The translations under genes were made by a program, and so were the position numbers. The notes under the pieces were generated by a model that saw nothing but the letters and a program-made list of their open reading frames with translations, made no database searches and was not told the origin of the DNA. Shown here in pieces: positions 27,596-39,670 of a stretch of 64,000 nt of DNA; within the stretch, counting starts at the first letter, position 1; each line of letters starts with the position of its first letter. Location: assembly GCF_004217145.1 (NCBI RefSeq), contig NZ_SHKR01000012.1, positions 372,001-436,000 of the forward strand, in the 5' to 3' direction. The stretch is from Kribbella rubisoli. GTDB taxonomy: Bacteria > Actinomycetota > Actinomycetes > Propionibacteriales > Kribbellaceae.

Positions 27596-28810
27596 ATGAC
27601 GACGCAGCTCCAGCTCTCGACGGCTCAGGCGCGCCGGGTGGCGCTCGCGGCCCAGGGGTTCACGGACTCCAGGCCCAAGGGCACTCCGGACATGCGGGCC
27701 CTGAGTCGAGTGCTGGGCCGCATCGGGCTGATCCAGATCGACTCGGTCAACGTGTTGAGCCGCACGCAGTACCTGCCGCTCTACTCCCGCCTCGGGCCGT
27801 ATCCGCGCGATCTGCTCGATCGGGCAGCCGGCAAGGCGCCGCGACGCCTGGTGGAGTACTGGGCGCACGAGGCGTCGCTGATCCCGGTCGAGACCCACCC
27901 GCTGATGCGATGGCGGATGGCGCGGGCGACCGAAGAGGCCTGGGGTGGTCCGCGGTCGATCGCGCGGAAGCGTCCGGACCTGGTCAAGCAGGTGCTCGCC
28001 GACGTCCGCGCGCACGGGCCGTTGACCGCCCGCGAGATCGACGACGACGTCGAGCGCACCAAGGACAACTGGGGCTGGAACTGGTCGGACGTGAAGCAGG
28101 CCCTCGAGTTCCTGTTCTTCGCGGGCGAGATCACGGTCGCCCGCCGCAACCAGCAGTTCGAGCGGCTGTACGACGTACCCGAGCGGGTGCTGCCCCGCGA
28201 TGTCGTGGAGACGCCGACTCCGACGCTCGACGAAGCGCACCGCGGTCTGGTCTCGATCGCGGCACGGGCTCATGGGGTCGCTACGGCGCAGTGCCTGCGG
28301 GACTACTTCCGGACCGCGCCGGAGCCGACGCTGCAGGCGATCGCCGAGCTGGTCGAGGAGGGTGAGCTGGTCCCGGTCCGGATCGACGGCTGGAAGCGCC
28401 CGGCGTACCTGCACAAGGACGCGCGGCTGCCGCGCCGGGTGAACACGCGAGCCCTGGTCAGCCCGTTCGACTCACTGGTGTTCGAGCGCACGCGGACCGA
28501 GGTGCTGTTCGACTTCCGGTACCGGATCGAGATCTACGTCCCGGCCGAGAAGCGCATCTACGGGTACTACGTGCTGCCGTTCCTGCTCGGTGATCGGCTG
28601 GTCGCCCGCGTGGACCTCAAGGCCGACCGCACCGGCGGCGTACTGCTGGTCCAGTCGGCTCACGCCGAGCCGAAGGCGCCGGTGGAGACCGCCGAGGAGC
28701 TGGCCGCCGAGCTGGTCCAGTTGGCCGGCTGGCTCGGGCTGGACCAGGTCCGCGTGGCCGGTGGCGGTGACCTTTCGCCAGCGCTCAGTGACGCGTTGCG
28801 AGGTTTCTGA
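27596..28810 (+). CDS. YcaQ/AlkZ-type winged-helix DNA glycosylase
   Basis: A 404-residue protein of the HTH_42/YcaQ family, whose studied members remove alkylated bases or unhook interstrand crosslinks. The catalytic segment [15 protein letters not shown] carries Gln47-Ile-Asp49, the QxD form seen in E. coli YcaQ rather than the QxQ form of toxin self-resistance AlkZ. Tandem winged-helix domains and a C-terminal beta-barrel ([19 protein letters not shown]) follow. ATG 27596 begins the similarity; the longer upstream frame is antisense to the protease gene. It precedes secA. Confidence 0.9.
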   Translation: MTTQLQLSTAQARRVALAAQGFTDSRPKGTPDMRALSRVLGRIGLIQIDSVNVLSRTQYLPLYSRLGPYPRDLLDRAAGKAPRRLVEYWAHEASLIPVETHPLMRWRMARATEEAWGGPRSIARKRPDLVKQVLADVRAHGPLTAREIDDDVERTKDNWGWNWSDVKQALEFLFFAGEITVARRNQQFERLYDVPERVLPRDVVETPTPTLDEAHRGLVSIAARAHGVATAQCLRDYFRTAPEPTLQAIAELVEEGELVPVRIDGWKRPAYLHKDARLPRRVNTRALVSPFDSLVFERTRTEVLFDFRYRIEIYVPAEKRIYGYYVLPFLLGDRLVARVDLKADRTGGVLLVQSAHAEPKAPVETAEELAAELVQLAGWLGLDQVRVAGGGDLSPALSDALRGF

Positions 28811-28911
28811 GAGAGTGCTGGGAACTTTCCGGGCCGCTCGAGCGTGGGTCGGATAACCCTGTGACAGTCGCGGGGGCACGCTGCGGGCGTGGCTTGGCAC
28901 ACCCGGCCCCG

Positions 28912-28917
28912 TACGAT
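28912..28917 (+). promoter_or_regulatory. Candidate -10 element for secA
   Basis: TACGAT at 28912-28917 is a good -10 match in the 196 bp ahead of secA. A TTGGCA lies upstream but only 12 bp away, so the -35 is unclear. The transcript would have a leader of about 80-85 nt. Confidence 0.3.
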
Positions 28918-29006
28918 GGGGGACGCACGCCTTCCCACTGGGGTCGGACGTGCCATGCGGCGTCGCCCGCTTCCAGGCAGCAGCAGCAAGGAGAGAACTC
29001 CCCACC

Positions 29007-31997
<2,991 letters not shown>

Positions 31998-32008
31998 GCA
32001 GCACGTAG

Positions 32009-32042
32009 CGAAAGGGCCGGTCCATGGGGACCGGCCCTTTCG
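32009..32042. terminator. Strong bidirectional terminator after secA
   Basis: A perfect 15 bp stem (cgaaagggccggtcc, loop atgg) lies 11 bp after the secA stop and 6 bp before the stop of the convergent SGNH hydrolase gene. AAA and TTT stretches in the arms favour use in both directions. Confidence 0.9.
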
Positions 32043-32048
32043 TTGTGC

Positions 32049-33296
32049 TCAGAGGGTTTTGAGGTCGACGGCGTCGGCCATCACCCTGTAGCCGGCCTCG
32101 TTGGGGTGCAGGTGGTCGCCGCTGTCATACTTCGGCGCCAGCCGGGCCGGATCGGCCGGGTCGGCGAGAGCGCTCGCGAAGTCGGCGACGGCGTCGAACT
32201 CGCCGCTCGTGGTGATCCAGGTGTTGACGGCCGTCCGGAGTTCCGCGCTGTGGGCGGTGTAGACAGACGCGCCGCGGAAGGGAGTCAGCGTCACTCCGAC
32301 GATCCGGATGCCGCGAGCATGGGCGTCGCGGATCAGCGCGCGGTAGCCAGAGATGAGCTGCGCGGGAGTGATCGGGGGATTCGGGGTCGTGCAGGTCGTC
32401 GGCGGGATCGCGGGGTAGCCGAGGTCGTTGACGCCGATGAGGACGAGCGCTGTCGTGGTCCCGGGCTCGTCCAGCACGTCGCGCTGGAACCGGGCCAGGC
32501 CGTTCTCGCCATAGCAGGCCGAATCGGCCAGCAGCCGGTTGCCGCCGAGCCCGGCGTTCAGCACTGGGCTGCCGATGCGTGCAGCCAGCAGGTCTGGGTA
32601 CCGAGTCCCGGGCGCAGTGGTGTAGCCGTTCGTGATCGAGTCCCCGAAGGCGACTACCAAACCGGCGCCCGAAGGGGTCACGTCGACGCCGGCCAGGAAG
32701 TACCAACCGCCGCTCGTCTCCCGGTACGCCGCCCCGCCTGTAGCGGTGAGCTGGTCGCCCGCCGCCCGGTACGACGCCCCCGTCGCGCCGAACTCGTGGA
32801 AGGTCGCCGGACCGGTCGCCCGAGCGAAGTACAGAGTGATGGCGAGCTGACTGCCGCTGGTCAAGCCGGGCAGTGTGACCGCGTCACCGGCGACCTGACC
32901 GCCGGCCGGGATGCTCACCGAGTCGGTCCCTCCGAACCGCACTGGTTGCACCGATCCAGGCACGACCGCTGCGCCCTTCCCCGCCTTGGCGACGGTCGCA
33001 CCGGTCAGCTCCAACGGCCGTACGCCGTACTGGTTGCTGATCCTGATCCGTACGTCGGACCCGCCCGAGCTCAGCCGGATCACCTGGCGCACCGACTGGT
33101 TGGCGAATCCCTGCTTGGACCAGTTCTGGTTCGCGTTGGACTGCTGCAGCGCGGTCATCCACGCAGTACTCCACGCCGGCGGTGCGGCGGGCGTGGTCTG
33201 TCGCGCCGTGGCCGGCACGAGCGAGGTGTGCGCTGCCACGGTCACCAGCGCAGCGAGCACTCCCGTGAGTGCACACAGGGTCCGCAAAAACCGCAC
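32049..33296 (-). CDS. Secreted SGNH/GDSL hydrolase
   Basis: A 415-residue exported esterase-like protein. A signal peptide (about 1-32) is followed by a beta-rich N-terminal domain (50-205) and an SGNH hydrolase domain with block I VVAFGDSITNG (Ser220), block III LIGVNDLG and block V DHLHPNEAGY supplying Asp and His. Such two-domain SGNH proteins often deacetylate polysaccharides or hydrolyse esters in plant polymers. The substrate is not known. It is convergent with secA and probably monocistronic. Confidence 0.88.
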   Translation of the reverse strand: MRFLRTLCALTGVLAALVTVAAHTSLVPATARQTTPAAPPAWSTAWMTALQQSNANQNWSKQGFANQSVRQVIRLSSGGSDVRIRISNQYGVRPLELTGATVAKAGKGAAVVPGSVQPVRFGGTDSVSIPAGGQVAGDAVTLPGLTSGSQLAITLYFARATGPATFHEFGATGASYRAAGDQLTATGGAAYRETSGGWYFLAGVDVTPSGAGLVVAFGDSITNGYTTAPGTRYPDLLAARIGSPVLNAGLGGNRLLADSACYGENGLARFQRDVLDEPGTTTALVLIGVNDLGYPAIPPTTCTTPNPPITPAQLISGYRALIRDAHARGIRIVGVTLTPFRGASVYTAHSAELRTAVNTWITTSGEFDAVADFASALADPADPARLAPKYDSGDHLHPNEAGYRVMADAVDLKTL

Positions 33297-33348
33297 GTCG
33301 GGTTCCTTTCGTCACTCCCTCGATGCGCAGGGACGGGCCGAGGTTGTG

Positions 33349-34323
33349 ATGGGCGATGATGAGCACATGTGGCTGACGGAGACGTTCGGGCTGTCCGTGC
33401 CGGTGATCGGTGCGCCGATGGCGAATGTGAGTGGCGGCCGGCTGACCGCGGCGATCTCGACGGCGGGCGGGCTGGGGATGCTCGGCGCCGGCTCGGCGGT
33501 GACGGCTGACTGGATCCGGACCGAGGGCGCGATCGCGGCGGAGAGCGGCAAGCCGTACGGGATCGGGCTGATGGCGTGGTCGGTGCAGGAGCGCCCGGAA
33601 CATCTCGACGCCGTGCTGGAACTGAAGCCCGCCCTCGTCTCGCTCAGCTTCGGCGACTACACGCCGTACGTCGGGACGCTGCAGGCAGCCGGGATCCTGG
33701 TCGCAACCCAGGCAGGCACGGTCGCGGATGCGCGCGCGGCAGTTGATGCCGGCGTGGACGTGATCGTGGCGCGCGGCGCCGAGGCTGGTGGTCACGGGCG
33801 GAATGCCGTGGCGACGTTGCCGTTGCTGCAGGCAGTCCTCGACCTGACTGACCTGCCTGTGCTCGCGGGCGGCGGGATCTCCGGAGCACGCGGTCTGGCT
33901 GCCGTCATGGCGGCCGGTGCTGCTGGTGGATGGATCGGGACGGCGTTCCTCACCTGCGTCGAGGCACAGACGAAGGAATCGGCGCGTCGGGCGATCATCG
34001 CGGCCGACGAGACGGCCACCGTCTACGGCACGGTCTTCGACGCAGCATCGCGGGCTGGGTGGCCGGACGAGTTCGGTGGCCGGGCGCTGCGGAACGCGTA
34101 CTTCGACACCTGGGAAGGCCGGGAGGACGAGCTGAAGTCGGACGACACCGGCCACGCCGAGTACGTCGACGGCAGCAAGACCGCCGACCCCGCCCGCGCG
34201 TCGATCTACGCGGGCGAGGGCGTCGGAGCGTTGACCGGTGAGCCGACCGCGGCCGAGGTGCTGGCCGGCTTCGCGTCGTACCGCGACTACTTGAGGGCCG
34301 CCCTCAACGACGGGTCCAAGTAG
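33349..34323 (+). CDS. Nitronate monooxygenase-like flavoprotein
   Basis: A 324-residue TIM-barrel FMN protein of the NMO/2-nitropropane dioxygenase family. It shows the N-terminal PVIGAPMANVSGGRLTAA, the central VDVIVARGAEAGGHGR with the conserved catalytic-type His, LPVLAGGGISGARGLAAVMAAGA and GWIGTAFL. It would oxidise alkyl nitronates, though many members have other roles. ATG 33349 has GAGG five bases upstream; ATG 33367 is an alternative. The last 37 bases overlap the convergent GH4 gene. Confidence 0.88.
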   Translation: MGDDEHMWLTETFGLSVPVIGAPMANVSGGRLTAAISTAGGLGMLGAGSAVTADWIRTEGAIAAESGKPYGIGLMAWSVQERPEHLDAVLELKPALVSLSFGDYTPYVGTLQAAGILVATQAGTVADARAAVDAGVDVIVARGAEAGGHGRNAVATLPLLQAVLDLTDLPVLAGGGISGARGLAAVMAAGAAGGWIGTAFLTCVEAQTKESARRAIIAADETATVYGTVFDAASRAGWPDEFGGRALRNAYFDTWEGREDELKSDDTGHAEYVDGSKTADPARASIYAGEGVGALTGEPTAAEVLAGFASYRDYLRAALNDGSK

Positions 34324-35576
34324 TTGTTGTGGGCAACGACCAGATCGTTGCACAGGGCCCAGATCTTCTCGACCGGTAGCGTCCCGGCAGTAGCCGGGTC
34401 GACCATGACGGCCTGCCGGATCGCGCGCGGGTCCTGGTCGATGGCGGCCTGGACGGTCAGCTCGGCGACGTTGAGGTACGAGCGGTTGAGGGCGGCGCAC
34501 TGGGGTGGGAGTTCGCCGACTGCGGTGGGTTGGACGCCCGTAGCGTCTACCAGGCTGGGGACCTCGACGGTGGCCCTGGACTGCAGGTTGGGGATCAGGC
34601 CGGTGTTGGGGACGTTGGCGTAGACGGTGCGTGGGGTGCCGGTCACGATGCTGTGGATGATTTGCGGGGCGTACTCCATCGTCGGGTCGACAGTCAGCGG
34701 CTCGCCTGCCTTCAGGGCGCCGCGGGTCTGTTCGTAGGACGCGACGTTCTCCGCGACGATCTCCAGGTAGGCGCCGATCGGCAACCGCAGGCGGTCGACT
34801 TCCGAAGCATGGCCGAGATACCACGGGACGTACTCCGAGGAATGTTCGCTCGTCTCCGTCGGGTAGAAGCCGAGCCGTCGGTACATGTCGACGCGCACCC
34901 GCCGCAGTAGCTCGGGATCCGCGGCGATGGCCTCGTCCAACCGGTCGTACAGGTTCTCGGCGCCGCGTTCGAAACGCAGTACCCACGACTGGTGGTTCAC
35001 GCCGGCGGCCAGGTAGGTCACGTCCTCGTACGGGACGCCGACCAGCTCGGACAGGCCCTGCATCGTCCAGTAGACCGAGTGGCAGAGGCCGACGACGTTC
35101 CGCACGCCGAGGGCCTTCAGGTACCAGACGTTCATCACCATCGGGTTGGTGTAGTTCAGCAGCCACGCGTCCGGGCAGACGTCGGCGATGTCCGCCGCGA
35201 GCCCACGCAGTACCGGGAAGGTCCGGAGCGCGCGGAACACGCCGCCGACGCCGAGCGTGTCCCCGATCGTCTGCCGGATGCCGTACCGCGCGGGGATCTC
35301 GAAGTCGAGCTTGGTCGCCTCGCCCATCCCGACCTGGACGATGTTGATCACGAAGTCCGCGTTCTCGAGGGCTGCCCGCCGCTCGAGGTGCGCGGTGATC
35401 TGCACCGGCCGGTCCTGAGCCAGGTACGACGCGGCCGCTGCCGCCGTGTCGAGCCGCTCGGGGTCGATGTCGTGCAACGCGATGTGCAACGGACCGAGGT
35501 CGAGGTCGAACAGGTCAGCCAGCAAGCCCTGGGTGAACACCACGCTGCCGGCCCCGATGAAAGCAATCTTCGTCAT
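34287..35576 (-). CDS. GH4 family glycosidase, alpha-galactosidase (MelA) type
   Basis: A 429-residue NAD- and divalent-metal-dependent GH4 enzyme. The Rossmann start is IAFIGAGSVVF. The metal/substrate motifs NYTNPMVMNVW, GLCHSV and AAGVNHQSWVLRF match the MelA branch (CHSV ... GxNH), unlike phospho-glycosidases. It acts in the cytosol by oxidation-elimination chemistry on an unphosphorylated sugar. It overlaps the pfkB-type gene by 4 bp and is the last gene of the carbohydrate operon; its 3' end runs 37 bp into the convergent flavoprotein gene. Alpha-galactoside or alpha-galactosaminide specificity is inferred. Confidence 0.88.
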   Translation of the reverse strand: MTKIAFIGAGSVVFTQGLLADLFDLDLGPLHIALHDIDPERLDTAAAAASYLAQDRPVQITAHLERRAALENADFVINIVQVGMGEATKLDFEIPARYGIRQTIGDTLGVGGVFRALRTFPVLRGLAADIADVCPDAWLLNYTNPMVMNVWYLKALGVRNVVGLCHSVYWTMQGLSELVGVPYEDVTYLAAGVNHQSWVLRFERGAENLYDRLDEAIAADPELLRRVRVDMYRRLGFYPTETSEHSSEYVPWYLGHASEVDRLRLPIGAYLEIVAENVASYEQTRGALKAGEPLTVDPTMEYAPQIIHSIVTGTPRTVYANVPNTGLIPNLQSRATVEVPSLVDATGVQPTAVGELPPQCAALNRSYLNVAELTVQAAIDQDPRAIRQAVMVDPATAGTLPVEKIWALCNDLVVAHNNYLDPSLRAALK

Positions 35577-36487
35577 GCTGTGGCTTCTTCCCAAGTCGGT
35601 TGAGCGGCGGTTCCGCCGGCGGCGCGGGTGGAGAGCGAACCGCAGGCGGCCGCGATCGCCAGGGCACGGTCGGGTTTCATCCCGTTGAGTACGGCGGCCA
35701 CCCAGCCGGCGTCGAAGCTGTCACCGGCGCCGACGGTGTCGACCGTTTCCACTTTCACGGCCGGTGCGGTGATGACCCTGGATCCGTTGTGGGCAAGAGC
35801 GTCTTCCGCGCCGTTCTTCACCACCACGAGCGGACCACGGCGGGCCAGGATGCCGGCGGCGTCCACGACCGAGTGATGGCCGGTCAGCGCGAGGGCCTCG
35901 GCGGCGTTCGGCAGGAAGTAGTCAGTCACGCGCAGGATCGGGTCGAGAACCGTCCGGTCCCACGTGCCCGCCGGGTCGTCGTTCGGGTCGAGCGAGGTGG
36001 TCGCCTTGGCAGCCTTCGCTTGCTTGAAGATCCCCGCCAAGCCGACCGCCAACTCGGGCAGCAGATAGAACGACGCCGCATGCACGTGCCGCGCCGAGCA
36101 GACCATACGGTTTGGTATGTCGTCCGCCGTGACGGCCGGCAGACAGCCGGGGGAGGTGAGGATCGCGCGATCGTCGCCCGACGTGAGGATGGTGGTGAGC
36201 GGTGTCGGGAGGGACGGGTCGGTCACCAGCGCGGACACGTCGACCCCGCGCTCGGCGAGCGTCGTACGGACGAAGGCCCCGGCGGCGTCGTCACCGACCC
36301 GGCCGGCGAATGCGACGCTCAACCCGAGTCGGGCCGCGCCGCACGCCATGATCGAAGCCGAGCCGCCGAGCACGAGCGATCCGGAAGGAACCAGCCGTTC
36401 CTTCTGCCCGAAGAGGATCGGTTGCGCGACCGGCCCGACCACCACGTCGGGATTCGCGTCACCGATCACGAGAAGATCGATGGTCAT
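35573..36487 (-). CDS. PfkB family carbohydrate kinase
   Basis: A 304-residue ribokinase-fold sugar kinase. It opens with LLVIGDANPDVVVG, has the glycine pair GGSASIMACGAARLG (substrate end) and the C-terminal ATP/catalytic motif VDTVGAGDSFDAGW with the catalytic Asp. It probably phosphorylates the monosaccharide released by the downstream GH4 enzyme, with which it is translationally coupled (4 bp overlap). The exact sugar (for example a galactose or galactosamine derivative) cannot be read from sequence. Confidence 0.88.
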   Translation of the reverse strand: MTIDLLVIGDANPDVVVGPVAQPILFGQKERLVPSGSLVLGGSASIMACGAARLGLSVAFAGRVGDDAAGAFVRTTLAERGVDVSALVTDPSLPTPLTTILTSGDDRAILTSPGCLPAVTADDIPNRMVCSARHVHAASFYLLPELAVGLAGIFKQAKAAKATTSLDPNDDPAGTWDRTVLDPILRVTDYFLPNAAEALALTGHHSVVDAAGILARRGPLVVVKNGAEDALAHNGSRVITAPAVKVETVDTVGAGDSFDAGWVAAVLNGMKPDRALAIAAACGSLSTRAAGGTAAQPTWEEATA

Positions 36488-36492
36488 GGGGC

Positions 36493-36556
36493 CTCCCGGC
36501 CTGGACTGAGGAACGGAGGGAGCGAAGCGACCGGAGCGACGAGGGAAGGCCGGGAG
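36493..36556. repeat. Intra-operon hairpin with GAGCGAAGCG element
   Basis: A perfect 10 bp inverted repeat, ctcccggcct (36493-36502) and aggccgggag (36547-36556), encloses 44 bp that contain gggagcgaagcg and cggagcgacgaggg. It fills the gap of about 120 bp between the permease stop and the pfkB-type start, and could lower or stabilise transcript parts of the operon. Confidence 0.65.
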
Positions 36557-36609
36557 TTACAGCCCCATGACCCGCCGCGACGGAGTCGTGGCATCAGTAG
36601 AGTCATAGA

Positions 36610-37428
36610 TCAGCCTTTGAGTCCGGTTGAGGCCAGAGAGCGGATGAACGCCTTCTGGGCAAGGAGGAAACCGAGCAGCACCGGCAGCACGGTGATCACG
36701 TTGCCTGCCATCACCGCCGCCCATTGGGTGTGATGCTGGCCCTGGAAGGTGGTCAGGCCGAGCTGCAGCGTGTACGTCGAGTCGCTGTTGATCGCGATCA
36801 GCGGCCAGGTCAGGTCGTTCCAGGTCGCGAGGAACGTCAGCACGGCGACTGTGCTCAGCGCCGGCCTGGCCAGCGGCAGCACGATCGAGATCAGGATCCG
36901 CAGCCGACCGCACCCGTCGATCCAAGCCGCTTCCTCGAGCTCGCGGGGGAGCGAGACGAAGAACTGCCGGAACAGGAACACCGACAGCGGCGTGACCAGC
37001 GACGGTACGATCAGCGCGCCGAGCGTGTCGATCAGCCCGAGATGCTTCATCACCAGGAACGTCGGGATCATCGTCAGCTGGAACGGGATCACCATCGTGG
37101 CCAGCATCAGCCCGAGCACGATCTTCGACCCGGCGAACCGGATCCGCGCGAACGCGTACCCGCCGAGCGAACCGAGCACCAGGTTCGCCGTCACCGCGAC
37201 CGCCGAGACGATGAACGAGTTCAGGAACCACCGCGGGAACAAGGCGTTCCCGAGCACGTACCGATATCCGCCGAGGTTGATCCCGTGCGGCCACAGCGCC
37301 GGCGGAAACCGGTTGATCTCCGCGTTGCTCATCACCGAGCTCACCAGCAACCACACCAGCGGCAAGGCAAACAGCAAAGCCAACGGTGCAAGGACGAAAT
37401 GCCAAGCACTAAAGGGCAATCGCTTCAT
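36610..37428 (-). CDS. Sugar ABC transporter permease, MalG type
   Basis: A 272-residue inner-membrane permease of the CUT1 sugar family with six predicted helices. The cytosolic EAA loop ELEEAAWIDGCGRLRI near 185-200, which contacts the ATPase, is typical. ATG 37428 overlaps the MalF-type gene by 4 bp. No ATPase gene is in the locus, so the transporter probably uses a shared ATPase of the MsiK kind encoded elsewhere, as is common in actinobacteria. Confidence 0.92.
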   Translation of the reverse strand: MKRLPFSAWHFVLAPLALLFALPLVWLLVSSVMSNAEINRFPPALWPHGINLGGYRYVLGNALFPRWFLNSFIVSAVAVTANLVLGSLGGYAFARIRFAGSKIVLGLMLATMVIPFQLTMIPTFLVMKHLGLIDTLGALIVPSLVTPLSVFLFRQFFVSLPRELEEAAWIDGCGRLRILISIVLPLARPALSTVAVLTFLATWNDLTWPLIAINSDSTYTLQLGLTTFQGQHHTQWAAVMAGNVITVLPVLLGFLLAQKAFIRSLASTGLKG

Positions 37429-38348
37429 CGAGCAGCCACCCTTCGCCGGTAGATCTGCAAGGCCACGCCGACCACCAGCAATGCGACTGCCAAGGTGTAC
37501 GCCGCTGCCGCGCTGTAGCCGGCCGTGAACGTCTTGAACGCCTTCTCCCAGATGAAGTACACGATCACTGTCGTCGACCCGAGCGGGCCGCCCTTCGTGG
37601 TCACGAAGACCAGATCGAATACCTGCAACGCGTTGATCGTCTGGAACAGCACCAGGAAGATCGTCACCGGCGTCAACGCAGGCAGTGTCACATGCCGCAG
37701 TACACCCCAGCGCCCGGCGCCGTCGATCCGCGCTGCCTCGACCAGCTCGCTCGAAACTCCTTGCAGGCCGGCCAGATAGACGATCACGCAGAACCCGGTC
37801 CCGCTCCACAAGGAGATCGCGACCAGCAGATAGAGCGCCTGCCCCGGATCGCTGAAGAACCCCTGCGCGGGCAGCCCGAGCTTGTGCAGCACCGAGTTCG
37901 CGACACCGAACTCCGGGTCGAGCACGAACGAGAACAGCACGCCCTGCGCCGCCGCCGACACCACGAACGGCACGAACACCAACGTCCGGTACAACCCGAT
38001 GAACGCGATCTTCCGATCCAGCGCGATCGCGATCGCCAACCCCGCGACCACGCTCAACGGCACATACAGAACCGTGTAGATCAGCGTGTGCGAAACCGCC
38101 GACCCGAACGCCGGATCCTTCAGCAGAGCCTTGTAGTTCGCCAGCCCGACCCACTCGCTGGGCGACACCAGATCGTTGACCTGGAACGACAACAGCAACG
38201 ACCACAAGACCGGTACGACGCTGAGCCCGAGGATGATGACCACCGACGGACTGACGAACGCCCACCCGGTCGCACCTTCGCCCCGCGCGCGCCGCTTCGC
38301 TGCCTTGCTCCGCGGGTCGACCGTGAAGGTGCCGACCACACTGGCCAT
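37425..38348 (-). CDS. Sugar ABC transporter permease, MalF type
   Basis: A 307-residue CUT1 permease with six helices and the EAA loop ELVEAARIDGAGRWGVLRHV near 205-225. It pairs with the MalG-type protein to form the import channel. ATG 38348 is the start, overlapping the binding-protein stop by one base (TGATG). Confidence 0.92.
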   Translation of the reverse strand: MASVVGTFTVDPRSKAAKRRARGEGATGWAFVSPSVVIILGLSVVPVLWSLLLSFQVNDLVSPSEWVGLANYKALLKDPAFGSAVSHTLIYTVLYVPLSVVAGLAIAIALDRKIAFIGLYRTLVFVPFVVSAAAQGVLFSFVLDPEFGVANSVLHKLGLPAQGFFSDPGQALYLLVAISLWSGTGFCVIVYLAGLQGVSSELVEAARIDGAGRWGVLRHVTLPALTPVTIFLVLFQTINALQVFDLVFVTTKGGPLGSTTVIVYFIWEKAFKTFTAGYSAAAAYTLAVALLVVGVALQIYRRRVAAR

Positions 38349-39640
38349 CAGTTCGGCACCGCCAGCACCTGGTTGCACTGGTCAACGGCCTGCTTCAACG
38401 CGTCAGCGGGGCTCGCCTTCCCGAGCAGCACGGAGGCAATCGCCTCGCCCAGGTGCTGCGAGATCTGCGGGTACGTCGTGATCGTCGGCCGCACCTTCGC
38501 CGTGTCGAGCGCCTTGACGAACACGTCCAGCCCGTTCGTCTCGGCGGAATGCTTCTTCCACTGCGGCAGGTCGGCTGTGGCCTTCGTGATCGGCAGGCTG
38601 CCGCCCTTCATGTCCCACTGGATGTCCTGCGCCGGCTCGGCCAGCCAGGCGACGAACTCGGTGGCAGCCTTGACCTTCGCCTTGCCGTTGTCGAAGACCG
38701 TCCAGGTGTCCGGCCCGGAGATCGTCAACGGCTTCCCGGAGTACGACGGCAGCGGTACGACGCCGTAGTCGAGGCCGGCGTCCTTCAGCTCCGGGAGCTG
38801 CCAGGGGCCGGTGGCAACCATTCCCATCCGCCCGCCGAGGAAGACCTGGTACAGCTGCTCGCTGCCGGGCTTCGGGTCGACGTACAGCGACTTGTCGGTG
38901 CGGAGCCGGTCCAGTGTGCCCAGCGCCTGTGCGCCGACCGAGTCGAAGCCGACCTTCTTCCCGTCGCCGCTGACGACGTCGCCGCCGAGGTCCCAGATCA
39001 TCGGCCAGATCCGCCAGACGGTGTCCTCGTCGCCGACACCCGGCCAGCCGGTGCCGAAGATGCCCTTCGCCGGGTTCGTCAGTTGCTTCGAGGTCGCAAC
39101 GAAGTCGTCCCAGGTCCAGCCGTCCTTCGGCGGCTGGACGCCGGCCGCGGCGAACAACTTCTTGTTGTAGACCACGCAGAGCGAGTCGAGCAGGGCCGGC
39201 GCGGCCCGGACCTTGCCCTTCACACTGACCGCGTCCTTCGCGGCCGGCCAGTAGTCGTCGATCTTCAGGGCGCCGGTCAGGTCGGCGACCTTCGGGCTCT
39301 TCGTCAGGCTGGCGAGGTCCGACCCGAAGATGTACGCGATATCCGGGTAGGACCCCGCCGCCAGTCCGGCGGTGACCTTCTGCAGCATGCTGTCCGCGGT
39401 GACCCCGCCACCGCCGCCGACCACCTTGATCTTCGGATGACTGCTGTTGAACGCGGTGATCAAGGAGTCGATCGCGGCCTTACCGGTGTCGACCTGACCG
39501 TGCCAGAGGTCGAGCGTGACGACACCGTTGGCATCTGCGCCTTCGTCGTCGTTCTTGCCGCACGCGGCCAGCGAGCCCGCGACGGTTGCGGCGGCCGCGG
39601 CCCGGAGGACGTCGCGGCGGGACAGAGTTCGAGCATGCAT
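38348..39640 (-). CDS. Sugar-binding lipoprotein of the ABC importer
   Basis: A 430-residue extracellular solute-binding protein of family 1. The N-terminus combines a twin-arginine motif (SRRDVLRAA, residues 7-15) with a lipobox SLAAC (Cys27), so it may be exported folded by Tat and then anchored by lipid. The body has the expected pattern TLDLWHGQ, AFNSSHPKIKV, GRMGMVATGPW. It delivers oligosaccharides to the MalF/MalG permease. It lies 30 bp downstream of the GH114 gene, in the same transcription unit. Confidence 0.93.
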   Translation of the reverse strand: MHARTLSRRDVLRAAAAATVAGSLAACGKNDDEGADANGVVTLDLWHGQVDTGKAAIDSLITAFNSSHPKIKVVGGGGGVTADSMLQKVTAGLAAGSYPDIAYIFGSDLASLTKSPKVADLTGALKIDDYWPAAKDAVSVKGKVRAAPALLDSLCVVYNKKLFAAAGVQPPKDGWTWDDFVATSKQLTNPAKGIFGTGWPGVGDEDTVWRIWPMIWDLGGDVVSGDGKKVGFDSVGAQALGTLDRLRTDKSLYVDPKPGSEQLYQVFLGGRMGMVATGPWQLPELKDAGLDYGVVPLPSYSGKPLTISGPDTWTVFDNGKAKVKAATEFVAWLAEPAQDIQWDMKGGSLPITKATADLPQWKKHSAETNGLDVFVKALDTAKVRPTITTYPQISQHLGEAIASVLLGKASPADALKQAVDQCNQVLAVPN

Positions 39641-39670
39641 GAGGGTCTCCAGAGCGATGGAGGAGGGAAT

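Noticed and set aside
27596..28810. Self-resistance glycosylase marking a DNA-crosslinking toxin cluster
   Set aside because: It carries the QxD motif of housekeeping YcaQ rather than QxQ of AlkZ, and no biosynthetic genes are nearby.
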